Shown: piece by piece, positions 23,995 to 31,847 of the stretch | Layout of the letters: every line of letters begins with the position of its first letter | Position numbering within the stretch: the stretch's first letter is position 1 | Assembly: GCA_020073385.1 (NCBI GenBank) | Contig: JAIQFH010000056.1 | Location: forward strand, 1-43,834 | Length of the DNA: 43,834 bases | Direction: 5' to 3' | Source: Terriglobia bacterium | GTDB taxonomy: Bacteria > Acidobacteriota > Terriglobia > Terriglobales > Acidobacteriaceae | Program-made: the position numbers and the translations under genes | Notes under the pieces: model-generated | Told to the model about the DNA's origin: nothing | Databases searched by the model: none | The model's input: the letters and a program-made list of their open reading frames with translations, nothing else

Positions 23995-24486
23995 ATGAGA
24001 CTTAAACAAAATCCGACCCTCCGCCGCGCCCTACACTGCTCGGTCCTCGCCGCCGCAGTTTTTGCCTTCTCCGGCGCCAGCGATCCCAGCACTCGCTTCA
24101 ACGAACTCGGCCATCAGCTGATGTGCATCTGCAGTTGCGGCCAGATCCTGCTCGAATGCAACCACGTCGGCTGCCCCGATTCCGACGGCATGCGCAACGA
24201 GCTCATGGCCGCCGTCTCCCGCGGCGACAGCGACAGCCTCGTGCAGCAAGCTTTCGTGCAGAAATACGGACCCACGGTGCTTGCCGCCCCGACCACTACC
24301 GGCTTCGATCGCACTGCGTGGATCATGCCGTTCGTCGTTCTGCTCGCCGGCATCGGTTTCGTCGTCTACATCGTCCGTTCCTGGAAAAACAAGCCAGCCC
24401 CCGCTCTGGCCGACGGACTCACCCCCGTTCGCGGCGCCGAACTCGACGAATTTCGGGAGCAGGCGCGCAAGGAGACTGACCTATGA
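23995..24486 (+). CDS. ccmH: Cytochrome c maturation protein CcmH
   Basis: A 163-residue protein: signal peptide (residues 1-27), periplasmic three-helix domain, one membrane helix (WIMPFVVLLAGIGFVVYIV) and a short cytoplasmic tail. The active-site region reads LMCICSCGQILLECNHVGC with cysteines at 44, 46, 48, 55 and 60, whereas the proteobacterial type has a single CxxC. CcmH reduces apocytochrome cysteines and presents the haem motif to CcmF. The stop overlaps the next gene's start as ATGA. The unusual Cys spacing appears to be common in acidobacterial relatives but I cannot check this here. Confidence 0.9.
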   Translation: MRLKQNPTLRRALHCSVLAAAVFAFSGASDPSTRFNELGHQLMCICSCGQILLECNHVGCPDSDGMRNELMAAVSRGDSDSLVQQAFVQKYGPTVLAAPTTTGFDRTAWIMPFVVLLAGIGFVVYIVRSWKNKPAPALADGLTPVRGAELDEFREQARKETDL

Positions 24487-24785
24487 GTTTCGAATGGGCC
24501 TGCTGCGGACTTTTTCTGATCGCCGCGCTCTTCTACGTCTTTTACTTGCCGGACCGCATCTACCTGGGCCCGGAAAAGACCCGTGCTATGTACCTGCGCG
24601 AGCGCAAAGATGTCGTCTACGAAAATTTGCGCGACCTCAACTTCGAGTACCGAGCCGGCAAGGTTCCAGACGCCGACTATCAGTCGCTGAAGGCCTCCCT
24701 GCAAGACGAGGCCGCCACGCTCCTGGCCGAAATTGCGCGCCTCGATTCGATTGCTGCCCTGACACCGAGAAAAACCAGATCATGA
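24483..24785 (+). CDS. CcmI/CycH N-terminal-like small membrane protein
   Basis: A 100-residue protein. An N-terminal helix (WACCGLFLIAALFYVFYL) is followed by a coiled segment ENLRDLNFEYRAGKVPDADY that matches the conserved region after the first helix of CcmI-type cytochrome c biogenesis proteins. It lacks the TPR part that binds apocytochrome in full-length CcmI. It overlaps ccmH by ATGA and its own stop overlaps a downstream ATG at 24782 in the same way, so the three genes look like one translational unit. It may anchor or regulate the CcmF-CcmH complex. Confidence 0.8.
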   Translation: MSFEWACCGLFLIAALFYVFYLPDRIYLGPEKTRAMYLRERKDVVYENLRDLNFEYRAGKVPDADYQSLKASLQDEAATLLAEIARLDSIAALTPRKTRS

Positions 24786-26500
24786 ATCAGACCCGATTAA
24801 TGAAATCAACGAAGACTTATGTGGGGACAGCCGCCCTCGGCTGTCCGGTCGAGCGAAGCTCGACTGCTCTGCACGGAAGCCAACAACTGCAGGACTGTGC
24901 CCGGCTAGCAAACCCAGCGCCTCGCCCAAGCTCTGTCATCCTGAGCGGAGCGAGAAGCAAGCGAAGCGTGCTTCTCGCGCAGTCGAAGGACCCCGTGCCC
25001 GCTTGCACTCCAAACCGGCCTCGCACGGAATTCTCTCTACAATGCCTTTGTCATCCTGAGGCGGGCGCTTTTTGCCCGCCGAAGGACCTGGGCGCGCCGC
25101 GCGAGGCGTCGCGTTTTTTGCGAGGCAATAAACGCGCGTTTGGAGCGCTTCCTTATGGAAATAAGCACGAGGCGACTTTCCTCATCGCCTTCCTCGCGAC
25201 ACTCCTGCTCTCAACCCTAGCGGCAGCCCAAACCCTGACCGGCACCGTCAAGAACTCCACTACCGGCAAATCCTCCGCCGGAGACGAGGTCGTCCTCCTC
25301 ACTCTCGGCCAAGGCATGGAAGAAGCCGGACGCACCAAGACCGACTCCAAAGGCAACTTCTCCTTCAAACTCGACGCTCAAGGTCCGCACCTCGTGCGCG
25401 CCATCCATCAAGGCGTCACCTATCACCGCATGGCCCCGCCCGGAACCACCTCGGTCGAAGTCGAGGTCTACGATGTCGCCAAGCAGGTCGACAACCTAGA
25501 GGTCGTCGCCGACATCATGCGCTTCCAGGCCGGCCAGGGACAGCTCGACGTCCAGCGCATCTTCGCCGTCCAGAACACCTCCAAACCTCCGCGCACTCAG
25601 ATGAACGAGCGCAACCTCGAGTTCAACGTGCCAGAAGGTGCCAAGATCGTCAGCGGCTCCGCCATGACCGCCAACGGCAATCCTCTGAACTCCATGCCGG
25701 TTCCAGAGGACGACAAGAAGACGCGTTATGCGTTTCTCTTCCCTCTACGCCCCGGTACGACGCAATTCGAAGTCGAGTACCAGCTTCCCTACGACGGCAA
25801 AGCCAACATCGATCCTAAGAGCCTCTATCCCCTCCAGCACTTCGTCGCCATCGTTCCCAAGAGCATGCAGTTCTCCGCCGGATCCGGCACAAACTATCAA
25901 CAGATGCCCGATCCTCAGCAGCCTGACGCGAACGTGCAGGTCGCCTCCGGCGCTCAGACTGGACAAGCGCTCGCGTTTCAGATTTCCGGCGAAGGCACGC
26001 TGGGCGCCCGTCAGGAAAATGCCGGACAGCCGGGCGGAGGAGGCGGCGGGTCCCAGAGTGATAGCCGCCCCGGCGGCGGACTCGGTCCCCCGATCGATGC
26101 TCCCGACCCGCTGCAAAAATATCGCTGGTGGATTCTCGGCGGGTTCGCGCTCGCTCTTGTTGTTGGTGGAGTCTACGTCGCCTCGCGCCAGCAAGCCGCC
26201 GCTCGCGCTTCCCGCGCCGGTGCCGGACTCTCGCAAATCGAAGACGCCGAAGATTTCGAAGTCCCATCTCCGCCGCGCCAGACGCGTCAGCCCGCAGCCA
26301 AGCCGCGCCCCGCACCGGTCGCGGAACCGCCCTCCCCGCGCAGTTCGTCAAAATTGCTGGAAGGCCTGAAAGAAGAACTCTTCGACCTCGAAGTCGAGCA
26401 CAAACAAGGCCGCATCAGTCAGCAAGAATACGAAAAAACCAAAGCCGCCCTGGACCAGACATTGCAGCGCGCCCTAAGACGCGAAGCCCAGAGAACCTAG
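24782..26500 (+). CDS. Membrane-anchored carboxypeptidase-regulatory-like protein, start disrupted by repeats
   Basis: The well-supported part is 25155-26500. It has a signal-peptide core (FLIAFLATLLLSTLAAAQ), a carboxypeptidase-regulatory-like beta domain (LTGTVKNSTTGKSSAGDEV, GNFSFKLDAQGPHLVRAIHQ), a long beta-rich region, a Gly-rich linker, one membrane helix (WWILGGFALALVVGGVYVA) and a cytoplasmic coiled tail (EELFDLEVEHKQGRISQQEY) that echoes the tail of the CcmI-like protein. The start is unclear. The ATG at 24782 overlaps the previous stop (ATGA), but residues 13-120 would then be translated intergenic repeats. The ATG at 25155 with GGAG eight bases upstream gives MEISTRRL, but joining it to the signal core needs one extra base near 25177-25179. 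A TTG at 25118 is in frame. Confidence 0.75.
   Translation: MNQTRLMKSTKTYVGTAALGCPVERSSTALHGSQQLQDCARLANPAPRPSSVILSGARSKRSVLLAQSKDPVPACTPNRPRTEFSLQCLCHPEAGAFCPPKDLGAPREASRFLRGNKRAFGALPYGNKHEATFLIAFLATLLLSTLAAAQTLTGTVKNSTTGKSSAGDEVVLLTLGQGMEEAGRTKTDSKGNFSFKLDAQGPHLVRAIHQGVTYHRMAPPGTTSVEVEVYDVAKQVDNLEVVADIMRFQAGQGQLDVQRIFAVQNTSKPPRTQMNERNLEFNVPEGAKIVSGSAMTANGNPLNSMPVPEDDKKTRYAFLFPLRPGTTQFEVEYQLPYDGKANIDPKSLYPLQHFVAIVPKSMQFSAGSGTNYQQMPDPQQPDANVQVASGAQTGQALAFQISGEGTLGARQENAGQPGGGGGGSQSDSRPGGGLGPPIDAPDPLQKYRWWILGGFALALVVGGVYVASRQQAAARASRAGAGLSQIEDAEDFEVPSPPRQTRQPAAKPRPAPVAEPPSPRSSSKLLEGLKEELFDLEVEHKQGRISQQEYEKTKAALDQTLQRALRREAQRT
24820..24870. repeat. Palindromic repeat, GTGGGGACAGCC family, copy 2
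   Basis: TGTGGGGACAGCCG...CGGCTGTCC followed by a second hairpin GAGCGAAGCTC. It lies inside the nominal reading frame that starts at 24782, which is why that start is doubtful. Confidence 0.75.
24934..24992. repeat. TGTCATCCTGAG-type intergenic repeat, copy 1
   Basis: It begins TGTCATCCTGAGCGGAGC, has an inner hairpin (GAGAAGCAAGCG region with CTTCTCGC) and ends TCGAAGGACC. Similar units begin at 25049 and 26612. Repeats of this kind are common between genes in Terriglobia. Confidence 0.7.
25049..25088. repeat. TGTCATCCTGAG-type intergenic repeat, copy 2
   Basis: TGTCATCCTGAG is followed by a strong hairpin GGCGGGC-GCTTTTT-GCCCGCC and ends CGAAGGACC. The TTG start candidate of the following gene lies 30 bases downstream. 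Confidence 0.7.
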
Positions 26501-26545
26501 AGCCGCCGTACGATGGCTTGCGGCTCATGTTAAGGAAAATGTTTA

Positions 26546-26596
26546 TGTGGGGACAGCCGCCCCCCCGGCTGTCCGTCGACCACAGCTCGACCACTG
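26546..26596. repeat. Palindromic repeat, GTGGGGACAGCC family, copy 3
   Basis: TGTGGGGACAGCCG and CGGCTGTCCG flank a C-rich centre, followed by a second arm pair around CGACCACAGCTCGACC. It belongs with 23825-23870 and 24820-24870. Confidence 0.7.
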
Positions 26597-26611
26597 TCCG
26601 AATCAATTCTC

Positions 26612-26658
26612 TGTCATCCCGAGCGGGGTGAGGAGTAGCCGAACGGAGTCGAGGGACC
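26612..26658. repeat. TGTCATCC-type intergenic repeat, copy 3
   Basis: It begins TGTCATCCCGAGCGGGGTG and ends GTCGAGGGACC, matching 24934-24992 and 25049-25088 at both ends while the inner hairpin differs. Confidence 0.65.
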
Positions 26659-26754
26659 TTGTGTCTTCTTTGCACAACACTGACTCTTTGTCACCGGCTT
26701 GGCGCCTATCCCATTTATACTCCTCTCGCGGAAGCATCTGTCTCCGCCATAACA

Positions 26755-29193
26755 ATGGAAGACCCCGCGTTTGTGCAGTCGCCTCTGCCGTGCGCATGCA
26801 ACAGGAAGAAGCGTCCACCCACGCGTTTCCTGGGAGCGTTTCTTATCAGCCTTCTGGCTCTTACCGCCTTCCCCGTGCGAGCAGCGGCGCAGCAACCCAC
26901 TAATGAATGGACCGCGAACTGGATCTCTCATCCCACAGTCCCTCTGCGCGATCCCGCCGTACTTCACTTTCGCAAGATCCTCGAACTGAAAAACCGTCCA
27001 ACTCGATTCGTCGTCCACGTTAGCGCCGACAACCGCTTCATCCTCTTCGTGAATGGTCAACGAGTCGGAGACGGTCCAGCACGCAGCGATCTCCACCACT
27101 GGCACTACGAAACCTTCGACCTGGCGCCGTTTCTCGCCTCAGGACCAAACCTAATTGCCGCAACCGTTTTCCAATTCGGTATCTACGCTCCCCTCGCGCA
27201 AGTGTCCGACAGGCTCGCATTTCTGTTGCAGGGCGACTCCACCGCGGAAGCCGCGCTGAACACAGATTCATCCTGGGAAGTGGAGCAAGAGCCCGGCCAC
27301 ACACCCATCCGAGCTCTTCCCGAGGGACTCTGGAGTTACTACGCCGCCGGTCCCGGCGAAAAAATTGACGGTGCCCTTTACGATTGGAACTGGATGGCCG
27401 CGAATTCCAACAGCGGACGCTGGGTGAAGGCCGGTCTCGCGATTCGCGAATCCATCGATCCCCGCGTCAGCCGTCCTGTCCTGGCCAGTGAAGGCGGCGA
27501 TTCCTTTTGGTGGCTCATCCCCGATCCTCTGCCCCCGATGGAATTCTCCGAGGTGCCCTCGGGCCATCTCGTGCGCAGCAGCGTCCCCTCCGCCCAATCA
27601 TTTCCCAGCGCTGCGGTCACGATTCCACCAAACACTGATGCCGCTCTGCTTCTTGATGCCGGTGTGGTGCTGTCCGCCTATCCAGAACTGATCGTGAGTG
27701 GGGGCAAAGGCTCGCACATCAACGTGACTTATACGGAGGCGCTCTACGACTCAAAGCAGTTGCGCGGAAATCGCAACGACGTTGCCGATCGAGTCGTACT
27801 CGGCGTGCACGACGAATTCATTCCGGACGGCGGAGACAACCGCACCTTCATGCCGCTTTGGTGGAGGACCTGGCGCTACGTAGAATTGCGCGTCCACACC
27901 GCCGATGCGCCAATCACCCTGCTGTCTTTCCGCACTTTTTACACCGCATATCCATTCACCGAGAAAGGAAAGTTTGCCTCAAGCGATCCCCAGCTTGAGA
28001 AGATTCGAGAAATCTCCTGGCGCACCGCTCGCCTTGACGCTCATGAGACGTACATGGACACCGCGTATTGGGAGCAGCTCCAATACATCGGAGATACCCG
28101 GATCCAGGCGCTCATCTCTTACGCGGTAAGCGGTGACGATCGACTGGCGCGTCAAGCCATGCTAGCGTTCGATCGATCTCGCATCCCCGAAGGAATTACG
28201 CAAAGCCGCTATCCCAGTTCGCTGCTGCAACTGATCCCGCCCTTCTCGCTTTTGTACATCGATATGCTGCACGACTACTGGATGTATCGGCCAGACATCG
28301 ACTTTCTGAAGGACCGCCTGCCCGGTACCCGTCCGGTGCTAGCCTGGTTCGAACATCGCCAGCGAAGCGATGGTTTCTTGGGCCCACTCCCGTACTGGAA
28401 TTTCGTTGACACGCCGCCGGGCTTGGAGAAGTTTCCGCCTGTGGACAGCGAGGGTCGTTCCTCCATTCTGACGCTGCAATTCGTTCGTGCGTTGCTCGAT
28501 GCCGCGGAGATGGAAGAAAGCTTCGGTGATCCAACGGCTGCTGCAAAATACAGGAGAGAGGCCGATGCGACCAGCAAAGCAATTTATGCCGCCTGTTGGA
28601 ATCAGAACCTCGGCTTGTTAGCCGACACCCCAGACAAGAACACCTACAGTCAGCATGCGAACGCGTTGGCAGTACTGACAGATGTAATCCCTCAAAAAGA
28701 TCAAGCACAGCTCGTGCAAAAGATTTCTTCGGAAATCCCCGGCATGGCTCACGCCTCATACTTTTTCCAGTTCTACATGACCCGCGCTCTAGATCACGCC
28801 GGCATGGGAGATTTTTATCTGCGAACTCTCGATCCGTGGCGCCACATGCTCGAGCAAGGTCTAACCACGACTGCGGAGTACCCCGATCCCAGCCGATCCG
28901 ACACTCACGCCTGGAGCGCTCATCCCGCCTACGACCTGCCGACCATGATTGCCGGCATACGACCGGGCTCTCCCGGATTCGCGACAGTCCGCATCGAGCC
29001 CCACCTGGGAGATTTGGAATGGGTAGAAGCATCCGTCCCCCATCCCGCCGGAATGATCCGCGTCTCCTATCACCGCACCGGACAATCCGTGAAGGCAACG
29101 ATAGAATTACCGGCAGGAATCAGCGGCGTATTGGTGTGGAAAGGTGTTCGCTACGATTTGCGCCCCGGAGCCCAACAGCTCACTTTACCGTGA
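26755..29193 (+). CDS. Alpha-L-rhamnosidase-like glycoside hydrolase (GH78)
   Basis: An 812-residue secreted enzyme. A basic N-terminus and hydrophobic core (FLGAFLISLLALTAFPV, then AAAQQ) form a signal peptide. N-terminal beta domains follow (FRKILELKNRPTRFVVHVSA, VNGQRVGDGPARSDLHHWHY), then an (alpha/alpha)6 barrel with SWRTARLDAHETYMDTAYWE and QLQYIGDTRIQALISYAV, which correspond to the GH78 region carrying the acidic catalytic residues. A small C-terminal beta domain ends VRYDLRPGAQQLTLP. The family releases L-rhamnose from plant and bacterial polysaccharides and glycosides. The ATG at 26755 is chosen because it gives a proper signal peptide; no strong ribosome binding site is visible. 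It stands alone with no sugar transporter beside it. Confidence 0.85.
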   Translation: MEDPAFVQSPLPCACNRKKRPPTRFLGAFLISLLALTAFPVRAAAQQPTNEWTANWISHPTVPLRDPAVLHFRKILELKNRPTRFVVHVSADNRFILFVNGQRVGDGPARSDLHHWHYETFDLAPFLASGPNLIAATVFQFGIYAPLAQVSDRLAFLLQGDSTAEAALNTDSSWEVEQEPGHTPIRALPEGLWSYYAAGPGEKIDGALYDWNWMAANSNSGRWVKAGLAIRESIDPRVSRPVLASEGGDSFWWLIPDPLPPMEFSEVPSGHLVRSSVPSAQSFPSAAVTIPPNTDAALLLDAGVVLSAYPELIVSGGKGSHINVTYTEALYDSKQLRGNRNDVADRVVLGVHDEFIPDGGDNRTFMPLWWRTWRYVELRVHTADAPITLLSFRTFYTAYPFTEKGKFASSDPQLEKIREISWRTARLDAHETYMDTAYWEQLQYIGDTRIQALISYAVSGDDRLARQAMLAFDRSRIPEGITQSRYPSSLLQLIPPFSLLYIDMLHDYWMYRPDIDFLKDRLPGTRPVLAWFEHRQRSDGFLGPLPYWNFVDTPPGLEKFPPVDSEGRSSILTLQFVRALLDAAEMEESFGDPTAAAKYRREADATSKAIYAACWNQNLGLLADTPDKNTYSQHANALAVLTDVIPQKDQAQLVQKISSEIPGMAHASYFFQFYMTRALDHAGMGDFYLRTLDPWRHMLEQGLTTTAEYPDPSRSDTHAWSAHPAYDLPTMIAGIRPGSPGFATVRIEPHLGDLEWVEASVPHPAGMIRVSYHRTGQSVKATIELPAGISGVLVWKGVRYDLRPGAQQLTLP

Positions 29194-29200
29194 CTGCCTA

Positions 29201-29230
29201 AGTGGAAGAGCGGCCCTTACACGGCCGTCT
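29201..29230. repeat. Palindromic repeat after the GH78 gene (GGAAGAGCGGC family)
   Basis: AGTGGAAGAGCGGC followed by arms ACGGCCGT-type, similar to 341-372. It lies 8 bases after the GH78 stop and could act as a transcript end. Confidence 0.5.
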
Positions 29231-29267
29231 CTTTTCATGATGCGCCCCCTTTAGCGAAACACCGCAC

Positions 29268-29353
29268 CACTGACGCTGCCCCACCCTTGCGTTGTTGGCA
29301 AGAGTGGGAACCTCGGACCTGTACACTCTTGGGATTTGGCTGGAAGGTGTCGT
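29268..29353. repeat. CCCACCCTTGC hairpin repeat, copy 1
   Basis: GCCCCACCCTTGC and GCAAGAGTGGG form a hairpin, followed by a conserved tail CCTCGGACCTGTACACTCTT and GGGATTTGG. Copies lie at 29908-29985 and 31510-31610. The hairpin loop varies in length while the roughly 45-base tail is kept. Confidence 0.75.
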
Positions 29354-29460
29354 CGGCAGTCCCCTTCGCACACGACGCAAATCGGCGGTTAGCTCAGATT
29401 TGGCCGGGCGCACTGACTTTCAACTCCGTACGCAGGATAATAGCGGAGAGGGAGGTGACT

Positions 29461-29853
29461 ATGTTTCAGAGATTTGCCGCGGGTACTACGGTCGCTTCCA
29501 TTGTCATTGCGATCGCTGCCGTCATTCTGAGTGTCATACCCGGTCTGACGTTCGAGAGGATCTATCCCCTTACCATTATCTGGTGTTGCGTGCCACTCGT
29601 CTGGGGAGTCTGGGCTATGCTGATACCTGCGGCCTGGATGCCCAAACGACTGCCGCTTTGGGGAGCGTTTCTGGGACTCGTCGCGGGATTGATGGCAGTT
29701 CTCGTCCTGAATCTGCCTTCCCGGTTTCTAGGACAACCGGTCTCGATGCTGGTGCGTGTCATCGCGGTCCCGGCCGGACCGTTGCTCTATTACTTGATGT
29801 GGATGCTGGTGCGCGAAACTTGGCGCCGGCTGGCGAAAACAACGTCCGCATGA
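29461..29853 (+). CDS. Small four-helix membrane protein, unknown function
   Basis: A 130-residue protein made almost wholly of four hydrophobic helices (ASIVIAIAAVILSVIPG, YPLTIIWCCVPLVWGVWAML, WGAFLGLVAGLMAVLVL and the region PAGPLLYYLMWMLV). It ends with a basic tail RETWRRLAKTTSA. GGGAGG lies just before the ATG at 29461. I recognise no family. It is flanked on both sides by copies of the CCCACCCTTGC repeat. Confidence 0.75.
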   Translation: MFQRFAAGTTVASIVIAIAAVILSVIPGLTFERIYPLTIIWCCVPLVWGVWAMLIPAAWMPKRLPLWGAFLGLVAGLMAVLVLNLPSRFLGQPVSMLVRVIAVPAGPLLYYLMWMLVRETWRRLAKTTSA

Positions 29854-29907
29854 CGCAGTGGCGGGGCGGAGTCTTCGGTCCCCTTGGATACCGTCACGAC
29901 CGGGGTT

Positions 29908-29985
29908 GCCCCACCCTTGCCTTGTCTGCAAGGGTGGGAGCCTCGGACCCGTATGCTCCTGGAACTTTTCTGAAGTTGACGTCCG
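29908..29985. repeat. CCCACCCTTGC hairpin repeat, copy 2
   Basis: GCCCCACCCTTGC-CTTGTCT-GCAAGGGTGGG is a perfect hairpin, followed by CCTCGGACCCGTATGCTCCT and a diverged tail. It lies between the four-helix protein and the convergent nuclease gene. Confidence 0.75.
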
Positions 29986-30036
29986 CACCCTCACGCTCTT
30001 GAGGCAGTCTAAAGAAGGCCAGCCCCTTTCTCAGTC

Positions 30037-31134
30037 TTAATGCTTCTCAATCACAACTTGTGCGGCCACTCCTGCGTGGTCTGACGGCCAGAGTCCGGAG
30101 GAAGTTTTACTAGCCTGATCTGCGCCGAACAGCGCAGCGCGTTGGCCTTCGACGCCGCCCAAGGTGAGGATGACATCGATCCGCTTGTAGAGTTCTGATT
30201 CCACATTGTTGTCGAGCTGTGCCTGGCAGCACGTCAGTCCGGGGTCTTGCGGCCTGGTCTCCGACCAGACATCTCGGAAGCCGCCGAGGATGAAATCAAG
30301 GTAGGTGGCACCCTGCGGAAAAGGATAGGCCGTAGAGTTCGAGTCCATGGCAACGATCACGGGCAGCGACGTGTTTGCCGGGCCCAGCCGGATTTCCTCA
30401 CCCTGCAGCCTCTGAATATCGTCATTCTCCGACTCGAGGTGCGTGTTGATGAAGCGGAATGCCTTCTTGTTGAACCTGGCATCAACGGAGATCCAGCCCC
30501 TGGGGAACGGCAACGCGCCTACCGCCGAGTGGAAGACAAGGATATTGTCAAACACTTTCGCCTGTTTATCGTCGATTTGAAGTTTCGAACCCGGGTCCGT
30601 GCGCGCAAGAATGGCGATGGTATCCACCACCTGAAGGCAGAAAAACTGCCCTTCCGGATAAAACAGTCCTGGCGTGGGCGGGAACGCCCAGTTCTGCGCC
30701 TGGTTGGCAATCTCGTACTTGGCTCCCTGGCTCTTCAGCGCGTTCATAAGCGCAGGCAGCATGTCGAATTCGACCGTCACTGGTCCGCACTTACCAGTAG
30801 CGAGGTCGAGCGATCCAGTAGCCCACTGATCGAGTTCTTGCAAGCTCACTAGGGCCGGACCGGCAGCGATAATCTGCCTTGCCAGCGCTTGCATGCGCGC
30901 ATCAGGATCGGTGGCACGCACCTGCCTGATCGTCTGTCCGACCGCAATCAGGAATTCCGTTTGAGTACGCGCAGCCTGGACTTCCTTGTAGTCCGTGCCT
31001 TCATTCGCGTTGTAGGTCATGACGCGCAGATCGCCTTTACCCTTCGAGAGCGACGGCCCTGCGGCCTGCGACGCAACCCAGGGCACCAGCGCCACGCACA
31101 ACAACAACCACAAATAGCAGCTTTGTCGTTTCAT
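30037..31134 (-). CDS. Secreted endonuclease/exonuclease/phosphatase-family protein
   Basis: A 365-residue protein with a signal peptide (residues 1-25, CYLWLLLCVALVPWVASQAA). The motifs of the DNase I-like EEP fold are in order: RVMTYNANEG near 37-46, SLQELDQW with the metal-binding Glu near 98, FINTHLESENDD near 228, MDSNSTAY near 265 and PSDHAGVAAQ near 352. These residues act in metal-dependent phosphodiester cleavage; family members act on nucleic acids, inositol phosphates or phospholipids. Export suggests an extracellular or periplasmic substrate. The start at 31134 has only a weak ribosome binding site. Confidence 0.88.
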   Translation of the reverse strand: MKRQSCYLWLLLCVALVPWVASQAAGPSLSKGKGDLRVMTYNANEGTDYKEVQAARTQTEFLIAVGQTIRQVRATDPDARMQALARQIIAAGPALVSLQELDQWATGSLDLATGKCGPVTVEFDMLPALMNALKSQGAKYEIANQAQNWAFPPTPGLFYPEGQFFCLQVVDTIAILARTDPGSKLQIDDKQAKVFDNILVFHSAVGALPFPRGWISVDARFNKKAFRFINTHLESENDDIQRLQGEEIRLGPANTSLPVIVAMDSNSTAYPFPQGATYLDFILGGFRDVWSETRPQDPGLTCCQAQLDNNVESELYKRIDVILTLGGVEGQRAALFGADQASKTSSGLWPSDHAGVAAQVVIEKH

Positions 31135-31509
31135 TTCATATCTCTTTCGGTAACTAAGGATTCGGAGCTACAGCGAGCACTTTCGTCGGCTATCGCGATG
31201 GCGCAAGATTGCAGTCGCGCACACGCTTCCGTCGGACACAAAATCGCCAACTTCTGAAGGAGTCGATGCTCGATTGGAGGGAAGGCGCTCGACGCCGCCG
31301 CAGGAGTTATCTGTCGCGATCCGTCATCCACTCGCCTCTGAGGGTGCTGCCGTCCCGCGAGGGGAACTGCTCTTCGGGGAGGCGAAGGACTTTCGCGGTA
31401 AGTGTCTGCTACTGATTGCGCTCCGTCAGTGACAGCAGTCACGTCTAGGAGTCGAAATCATTTCGAGAGAATCGCCCGCTGGCCCACCTTTGGGTTACCA
31501 GGCATCACC

Positions 31510-31610
31510 ACCACTGAGGCTGCCCCACCCTTGCGTTGTTTGTTATTGTTTGCAAGGGTGGGAACCTCGGACCTATACACTCTTGGGATTTGGATTGAAG
31601 GTGACGTACG
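31510..31610. repeat. CCCACCCTTGC hairpin repeat, copy 3
   Basis: GCCCCACCCTTGC and GCAAGGGTGGG flank a longer 17-base loop (GTTGTTTGTTATTGTTT), then CCTCGGACCTATACACTCTT and GGGATTTGG. The tail is nearly identical to copy 1 across about 50 bases. Confidence 0.75.
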
Positions 31611-31808
31611 CAGCGCCCGCTGGCGTCGACAGGACCCGAAAGCAACAATGATGCCAGAGGAGAACTGGGGAAGGGCACGACTTACAGTTCTTAGCCTGCC
31701 CTGAGAGAGCGCAAGCGAACGAAGGAGGGTGCCGCAGGAGCGCGCCCCAAAACGCAGGCTTCAGTCGCTGAGCGCCATAACGTCGTGTCCTTCCTGTAAA
31801 CCGGTGAG

Positions 31809-31837
31809 CGTCCTGTGGAGTGAACTCCAACGGGACG
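31809..31837 (-). terminator. Hairpin downstream of the CGNR gene
   Basis: Arms CGTCC-TGTGGAGT and ACTCCA-AC-GGGACG form an imperfect stem just after the CGNR stop codon on the minus strand. There is no T-run, so it is at best a weak or rho-dependent end. Confidence 0.35.
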
Positions 31838-31847
31838 TTCCCCAGTT

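Larger units (their letters stand above)
26501..26754. other. Intergenic region with two repeats before the GH78 gene
   Basis: It holds one copy of the GTGGGGACAGCC repeat (26546-26596) and one TGTCATCC repeat (26612-26658). A long in-frame extension of the following gene runs through part of it, but that peptide is not protein-like. The GH78 promoter is probably in 26660-26750. Confidence 0.6.
31135..31847. other. 700-base intergenic region with repeats
   Basis: It holds the third CCCACCCTTGC repeat (31510-31610) and a hairpin at 31809-31837 just beyond the CGNR gene's stop. The nuclease promoter should lie near 31135-31250. A 103-codon open frame on the minus strand overlaps the nuclease start but its composition is not protein-like. 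I see no gene I can support. Confidence 0.55.

Noticed and set aside
29292..30002. A 236-codon plus-strand frame overlapping the four-helix membrane protein.
   Set aside because: It begins and ends inside intergenic repeats. The other frame encodes clear membrane helices with a good ribosome binding site at 29461.
31131..31442. A 103-codon minus-strand frame that overlaps the nuclease start as ATGA.
   Set aside because: The overlap would fit an operon, but the peptide has no regular secondary-structure pattern or known motif and no good ribosome binding site, so the overlap is probably chance.
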